From Nocardia vinacea (lineage in GTDB: Bacteria; Actinomycetota; Actinomycetes; Mycobacteriales; Mycobacteriaceae), in contig NZ_CP109149.1 in assembly GCF_035920345.1 (NCBI RefSeq), positions 4,278,001 to 4,342,000 of the forward strand: a stretch of DNA of 64,000 nucleotides. Reading direction: 5' to 3'. Both the position numbers and the translations under genes were made by a program. Below the pieces are notes generated by a model that worked only from the letters and a program-made list of their open reading frames with translations, searched no databases and had not been told where the DNA came from. Positions 52,434 to 64,000 of this stretch are shown one piece after another. Within the stretch, counting starts at the first letter, position 1, and every line of letters starts with the position of its first letter.

Positions 52434-52620
52434 ACGCCACGAGGTGCGAAGCTTCCGTTGCCGATGCATGTGCAGGTTTGCACGTTGTCGGCAGTCGCGT
52501 ATCGCTACGCGGCGTTGCCCTCGTGGGGCTTCCCGTGGCGGTACCCGCTGCCAACGAGGTTGGTCTTACATGGGTTTCCAGCGGGCTCGTTTCTCGTCGC
52601 CCCGCAACTCGGGGAGGACG
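52432..52620 (-). ncRNA. Candidate omega RNA at the tnpB 3' end
   Basis: TnpB nucleases use a guide RNA made from the 3' end of tnpB and the right end of the element (established knowledge). On the minus strand this region ends with a GGAAGCTTCGCACC hairpin-like segment right before the TetR junction. The exact limits are not determined; the guide would be the adjacent TetR sequence. Confidence 0.35.
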
Positions 52621-53884
52621 TGTCATCGCCTGTGGCCCGGTTCGCGAGTGCGGCCAGGTTCCGGGCGGCGTTAAGATCACGATCCGCGCGATAGCAGCAC
52701 GAATCACAGCAAAACACTCGATCACGCAGGCGCAGTTTGGCTTTCACCACGCCGCAAACCGGGTTGGAGCAGGTTTTCGACGACGGATACCAGCGGTCCG
52801 CGACGGTCAGCATGCCGCCGCACCACCCCAACTTGTAGCCGAGTTGGCGACGGAACTCACCCCATCCGGCATCGGCGATCCGGCGCGCCAGCCGATGGTT
52901 GCCCAGCATCCCGGCCACGTTGAGATCCTCGACCACGACGGTGCCGAACCGGGCGGTCAGCGCGGTGGTGAGCTGATGCAGGCCGTCACTGCGCGCGTTG
53001 GCGACCTTCGCGTGCAGCTTCGCGACGTGGGCGTTGGCGCGTTGCCATCGATTCGACGGTGTGGTGCCAGCGCGTTTGTCCGGGCCGCGCCGTCGGGCGG
53101 CGCGGCGTTGCAGCCGCCGCAGTTTCTGTTGGGCGCGCTCGAGACGGCGCGGGTTGGCGACCATGCCGCACTCGTCGGAAATCCCCGGGACCGGTTGGGA
53201 GAGCACCGCCAGGTGCGTGATACCGAGGTCGACACCGACCACCGCGTCCGACCGGGTTTGGGCACGGTGGGTGCGCTCGACTTCGACGGAAAACGATACG
53301 AACCAGCGGCCACGGCTGAACGATATGGTCGCTGACCGGATCCTGGCGGTGCCACGCTCGATGTGGCGAGCCAGTTTGCGGGTGGACTCATGGGTGCGCA
53401 CCACGCCGATACGCGGCAGCTGCACATGCCGACGGTCGGTATTGGTCAGGCCGAACGCGCCTGTGGTGAACCGGCACGACAATCGCGTCCTACGAGTCTT
53501 GAACCGCGGGAAACACATTCGTGCCCCAGTGCGGTTCCCGGCGCGCGAGCTCGACCAATTACTCAGTGCGGCGGCCAGATTCGCCAAACCAGAGGAATAC
53601 GCCTCCTTCGAATTCTCCCGCCACCACGGCGCGACATCGTCCTTCGCGCCGTTCCACGTCTTACGCAGCCCATAGGCCGACCAGTTCACCGGTGGGGTCA
53701 ACTCGACGTCGGCGATGCCATAGGAGCGTTCCGCGGCCCGCTGATCCAGATTGGCCTTCACCAGCGCGAGGCCCCAGTTGAACGCCTTGCGTTGAGCTCC
53801 ACAGTGCGAGCGCAGCATCTGCTCCTGGGCCTCGGTCGGATCCAACGCGAACCGGTACGCCTGCAGCACGGTCGCGTCGTTGGT
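52505..53884 (-). CDS. tnpB: RNA-guided endonuclease TnpB
   Basis: About 459 residues from a GTG at 53884; a start at 53905 is possible. The N-terminal helix-turn-helix reads YRFALDPTEAQEQMLRSH. The RuvC motifs are intact: VVGVDLGITHLAVLS (Asp), VVVEDLNVAGM (Glu) and DRDLNAARNL (Asp). A zinc finger has TCSNPVCG and FCCDSC. Length and all three acidic residues indicate a full-length, potentially active nuclease ancestral to Cas12. It lies in reverse orientation within the TetR gene. Confidence 0.92.
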   Translation of the reverse strand, partial: TNDATVLQAYRFALDPTEAQEQMLRSHCGAQRKAFNWGLALVKANLDQRAAERSYGIADVELTPPVNWSAYGLRKTWNGAKDDVAPWWRENSKEAYSSGLANLAAALSNWSSSRAGNRTGARMCFPRFKTRRTRLSCRFTTGAFGLTNTDRRHVQLPRIGVVRTHESTRKLARHIERGTARIRSATISFSRGRWFVSFSVEVERTHRAQTRSDAVVGVDLGITHLAVLSQPVPGISDECGMVANPRRLERAQQKLRRLQRRAARRRGPDKRAGTTPSNRWQRANAHVAKLHAKVANARSDGLHQLTTALTARFGTVVVEDLNVAGMLGNHRLARRIADAGWGEFRRQLGYKLGWCGGMLTVADRWYPSSKTCSNPVCGVVKAKLRLRDRVFCCDSCCYRADRDLNAARNLAALANRATGDDTSSPSCGATRNEPAGNPCKTNLVGSGYRHGKPHEGNAA

Positions 53885-53935
53885 CACGAACCAACAATGA
53901 CACACACCACCGACACATCCATTCGAACGCCCTCA

Positions 53936-54222
53936 ACACCGAGCAGTCCTCTCCCCCTCCGAGACATCCGATCTCCTTGCGGCTCGATTCCCTACCTTCC
54001 ACCTCGCCCTACCGGTCGACGAGGTGCCGTGGAAGACCGGTCTGCTGGTGCGCGGACCCAAAAGCCCTCCCGGTCGCCTGGTAGGCGTCTCCCGAGGCGA
54101 CAGGGTGCCGCGATAACGCCAGATCTTCTGTCGTGTCGCGTACGGACCACGGGCAAAACATTCGCGGCGGCTGAATCGGTGCGCGGGAACATCTCGAGCG
54201 AGGCGGCACGGACAGCCAGCCG
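53936..54222 (+). other. Flank between IS element and WS/DGAT-like gene, no clear gene
   Basis: One plus-strand frame ending with the TAA at 54114 reads protein-like (LLAARFPTFHLALPVDEVPW) but has no start, no ribosome site and no recognised family. It is not the missing TetR half as far as I can see. It may be the tail of a gene cut by the same insertion. Confidence 0.25.
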
Positions 54223-55587
54223 TTACTGCGACTCTCCGAGGGCGGCGGCGACTTCATGGCACGACTCCCGCAGGATGTCGCAGTAGTCGTCGAGATCCGG
54301 GACGATATCGGGATCACATGCCACGGATACGGTGAAGCTGTCGCCGGCGCCGACGAACGAATGCGCCAAACCGATTTCCGGATACACCGGCGGCAGCATG
54401 CCCGCGAAGCGAAACGCCTTGCCCGACAACGACCATTCGGCGGTCGGCTCGCACCTGATACTGGTCAGGATCGTATGTGCGTGCGCTGGGGCGTCCGGGT
54501 CGGCGGGCGCGAGCGTCCCGAATCGCGCCCGATAGGTGCGGCTCGGCAGCAGGTCGATGAGTGCGAGACGATTGAGTTCCCGGCGGCCCGACGGCGAGTG
54601 ACGGCGCGCCCGCAGCGTGGCGTCGACCGCCCGCGCACGAGCGGCGAGGTCGGGCTCCGCCGCGGCCAGCGCTACCGCATCGGCGCCGACATTATTGACG
54701 CCCATGACCGGCGCATCGGGCACCGCGACGGTCACCAACACCGCGAGATCGGCGGGGCACGTGCCGTCCCGTTTTTCGAGATAGCGCTGCATGGCGTGCG
54801 ATATCGCCGTCAGCCCGACAGCCGTCACGGTGATCCCCGGCGCACGGACGTCGCGCAACTCCAAGGGAATCGTCCGCATGGCGCGTCCGGACCCGATCCG
54901 GCCGTTGAGCCGGGTGGAGGTAACCGGTGGAACGTTCGGCCCGCTGTCGTCGTTTTCGCGGGCGATCCGGCGCATCTCACCCCGGACGCGGACGTTGAAA
55001 CGCAAGGCCTGCAACGGCCAACGCAGCGCACCGAGCACGGCGGCGAGCACCGGGCGTGGACGCCGCGTGGCCGGACCCTGCCCCTCGATCCGCAACGGCA
55101 CCGCGGCGAACAACGCGTCCGACAGCGATGTCATGGCCGGACCCGCCATCAGCGCATGACTGACCTGCATCAGCACAACGGTGCCCACGCCACTCGGCGT
55201 CGCGGTACCGGTCACGTTGGGAAATACGTGGAGTTGCCAGGCACTGACCCGAGCATCCAGTGGTTGCTCGAGAACGCGCCCCATCTCGTCCTGACACTGC
55301 GCCCAATCCAGTTGTGCCGCAGCATGAGTGACGATGTGTGCGTCGATCGGACTGTCATCGACCACCCACAACGGATGCCCGAGCCCGCCTGGCACCTCCT
55401 GGATCCGACGGCGCAGCGGTTCGAGCAGTTCGGCTCGCGCCCCGAAGTGGTCGGCGATATCGGCAGCAGTCAGCGGTGTGTCGCCGTTGTCGAATACCCA
55501 CCACATCGGCCAGTCGGTGCCCCGGCCCGAGCGGGCCAAGTAGTAATAGGCGGCGTCATTGGCCACCAGCTGCGCTTCATACATCAT
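54223..55587 (-). CDS. WS/DGAT-like acyltransferase-family protein with altered active site
   Basis: 454 residues with the wax ester synthase/diacylglycerol acyltransferase layout: an acceptor N-terminal half and a DUF1298-type C-terminal half (VNNVGADAVAL, IGLAHSFVGAGDSFTVSVAC). The HHxxxDG motif is SHALMAG: the second His is kept, while the first His and the Asp are lost. Catalysis is therefore uncertain. It may be a condensation-type enzyme or acyl carrier. It lies downstream of the NRPS and reductase on the same strand, so a role in acylating or esterifying the peptide product is possible. Confidence 0.75.
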   Translation of the reverse strand: MMYEAQLVANDAAYYYLARSGRGTDWPMWWVFDNGDTPLTAADIADHFGARAELLEPLRRRIQEVPGGLGHPLWVVDDSPIDAHIVTHAAAQLDWAQCQDEMGRVLEQPLDARVSAWQLHVFPNVTGTATPSGVGTVVLMQVSHALMAGPAMTSLSDALFAAVPLRIEGQGPATRRPRPVLAAVLGALRWPLQALRFNVRVRGEMRRIARENDDSGPNVPPVTSTRLNGRIGSGRAMRTIPLELRDVRAPGITVTAVGLTAISHAMQRYLEKRDGTCPADLAVLVTVAVPDAPVMGVNNVGADAVALAAAEPDLAARARAVDATLRARRHSPSGRRELNRLALIDLLPSRTYRARFGTLAPADPDAPAHAHTILTSIRCEPTAEWSLSGKAFRFAGMLPPVYPEIGLAHSFVGAGDSFTVSVACDPDIVPDLDDYCDILRESCHEVAAALGESQ

Positions 55588-55714
55588 GCTGCTCTCGTCG
55601 ATCCGATTGCTGCACTATGCCATCCGTCAGGGGCCATCACGTCCGCCGGAATCGAAATCGGGTACCGATCCAACTCCAGGGTCCCCAGCCACATCGCAGG
55701 GACCCGGCGCTTCC

Positions 55715-56644
55715 TCAGCTACGCGACACTTTCGGCAGCAGGGAACGCCAACCGCGTGCGCCCCCCGCAGCCGGGGTGCTGACCGCGGAAAGGGCGACGA
55801 ATTCGTCGTCGGTGAGTGTGATGGTGGCGGCGGCGGTGTTCTCCTCGAGATGCGCCACGCTGGAGGTGCCGGGAATGGGCAGGATGACCGGCGAGCGGCG
55901 CAGCAGCCAGGCCAGCGCGAGTTGGGACGGGCTGGCTTCCGCGTGCACGAGGGTGTCCAGCGGACCACCCGGACGCGCGAGATCGCCGGTGGCCATGGGG
56001 AACCAGGGGATGAAGGCGATGTTGTTCGCCTCGGCGTATTCGAGTACGTCCTCCGCGCTGCGGTTGGTGAGGTTGTAGTGGTTCTGTACCGAGACGATAT
56101 CGGCGATCTTGCGGGCCTTGTCGAGCTGAGCGACGGTCACCTCGGAAAGGCCGATATGGCGGATCTTGCCCTCTTGCTGCAGCGACGCCAGCTCGCCGAG
56201 CTGGTCGGCAAGCGGCACCTGCGGGTCGATCCGGTGCAGTTGGAAGAGATCGATGCGGTCGACGCCGAGATGACGCAGGCTCAATTCCAGCTGCTGGCGC
56301 AGATATTCGGGACGGCCGATCGGCACCCACTCACCGGGACGAGGCCGGGCCAGCCCGGCTTTGGTCGCGATAACCAGGTCGTCCGGATACGGGTGCAGGG
56401 CCTGGCGGATGAGAGTTTCGCTGACGAACGGACCGTAGGAATCCGCGGTATCGATGAGCGTGATGCCGAGTTCGACGGCACGACGCAGTACGCGCACGGC
56501 CTCATCCGGATCCTTCGGGTCGCCCCACACACCGTCACCGGTCAGCTGCATTGCGCCATAGCCCAGGCGAGTGACCGGTAGGTCACCACCGAGGGTGAAG
56601 GTGCCCGAGGAGGCGGCGGGACGGGACTGGGCTTCGGCGGTCAT
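55715..56644 (-). CDS. Aldo/keto reductase
   Basis: 309 residues from the ATG at 56644. The catalytic tetrad positions are visible: Asp and Tyr in DTADSYG, Lys in IATKAG, His in LFQLHRID. The C-terminal NADPH site is LPIPGTSS. It starts 10 nt after the NRPS stop, so it is co-transcribed. It probably reduces an aldehyde released by the NRPS reductase domain, or another carbonyl of the pathway (inference). Confidence 0.92.
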   Translation of the reverse strand: MTAEAQSRPAASSGTFTLGGDLPVTRLGYGAMQLTGDGVWGDPKDPDEAVRVLRRAVELGITLIDTADSYGPFVSETLIRQALHPYPDDLVIATKAGLARPRPGEWVPIGRPEYLRQQLELSLRHLGVDRIDLFQLHRIDPQVPLADQLGELASLQQEGKIRHIGLSEVTVAQLDKARKIADIVSVQNHYNLTNRSAEDVLEYAEANNIAFIPWFPMATGDLARPGGPLDTLVHAEASPSQLALAWLLRRSPVILPIPGTSSVAHLEENTAAATITLTDDEFVALSAVSTPAAGGARGWRSLLPKVSRS

Positions 56645-56654
56645 GCTTTCCTCT

Positions 56655-64000
<7,346 letters not shown>

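Larger units (their letters stand above)
52432..53935 (-). mobile_element. IS200/IS605-family (IS1341-type) TnpB-only element
   Basis: It contains tnpB but no tnpA. The left boundary is set by loss of TetR homology at about 52432. The right boundary, about 53935, is a guess from the start of the AT-poor flank upstream of tnpB. Like other IS605 members it shows no terminal inverted repeats or target duplication. Without TnpA it is probably mobilised in trans. Confidence 0.65.

Overview
The window is high-GC DNA from an actinobacterium, most likely a mycolic-acid-containing genus such as Nocardia (inferred). The grounds are ESX-1-type Esp proteins, a WhiB regulator, a wax-ester-synthase-like protein, several acyl-CoA enzymes and an NRPS ending in a reductase domain. 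No rRNA, tRNA or CRISPR was found. Both edges cut genes: an ESX-type protein at the left and an NRPS at the right.

Layout. 1-3.1 kb holds a small minus-strand ESX-associated cassette whose last gene is unusually AT-rich, followed by an acyl-CoA dehydrogenase. 4.4-9.8 kb holds a CpnT-like polymorphic toxin candidate, a broken copy of its tail, a bulb-lectin protein, a frameshifted ketoacyl-synthase-III-like relic and an AraC regulator. 9.8-18.6 kb carries three paralogous STAND ATPase/LuxR regulators of about 860 residues. Each has a -10 box exactly 8 nt before its ATG, which suggests leaderless mRNAs. Gene relics lie between them. A conserved element of about 75 bp recurs four to five times between 4.6 and 19 kb.

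20-28 kb is one minus-strand operon resembling espB-espL-espK of ESX-1, but with no ESX core genes in the window. 28.4-31 kb holds two plus-strand lytic transglycosylases. 31-41.6 kb is a minus-strand operon resembling a type IV secretion or conjugation apparatus: VirB8/TcpC-like, pilin-like, PrgI/VirB3-like, VirB4 ATPase, VirB6/TrbL-like, and an NlpC/P60 hydrolase. It has no relaxase or coupling protein. The first transglycosylase and the NlpC/P60 hydrolase share an apparently perfect 654-bp inverted repeat, so recombination there would swap their catalytic domains.

41.9-50.2 kb has a ROK protein, divergent WhiB and MerR regulators, a lone VirB6-like paralogue, an enoyl-CoA hydratase, an amino-acid permease and an RpiR regulator. 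50.4-54.2 kb has an AMP-dependent ligase and a TetR gene broken by a TnpB-only IS element. 54.2-64 kb has a WS/DGAT-like protein, an aldo/keto reductase and the NRPS (C-A-T-C-A-T-R visible).

The most striking part is 20-41.6 kb: Esp-type substrates and chaperones, cell-wall hydrolases without Sec signals and a T4SS-like machine side by side. A palindrome, TTCCCA-N4-TGGGAA, recurs near these operons and at two other promoters. All family assignments are by eye from protein sequence; no database search was run.
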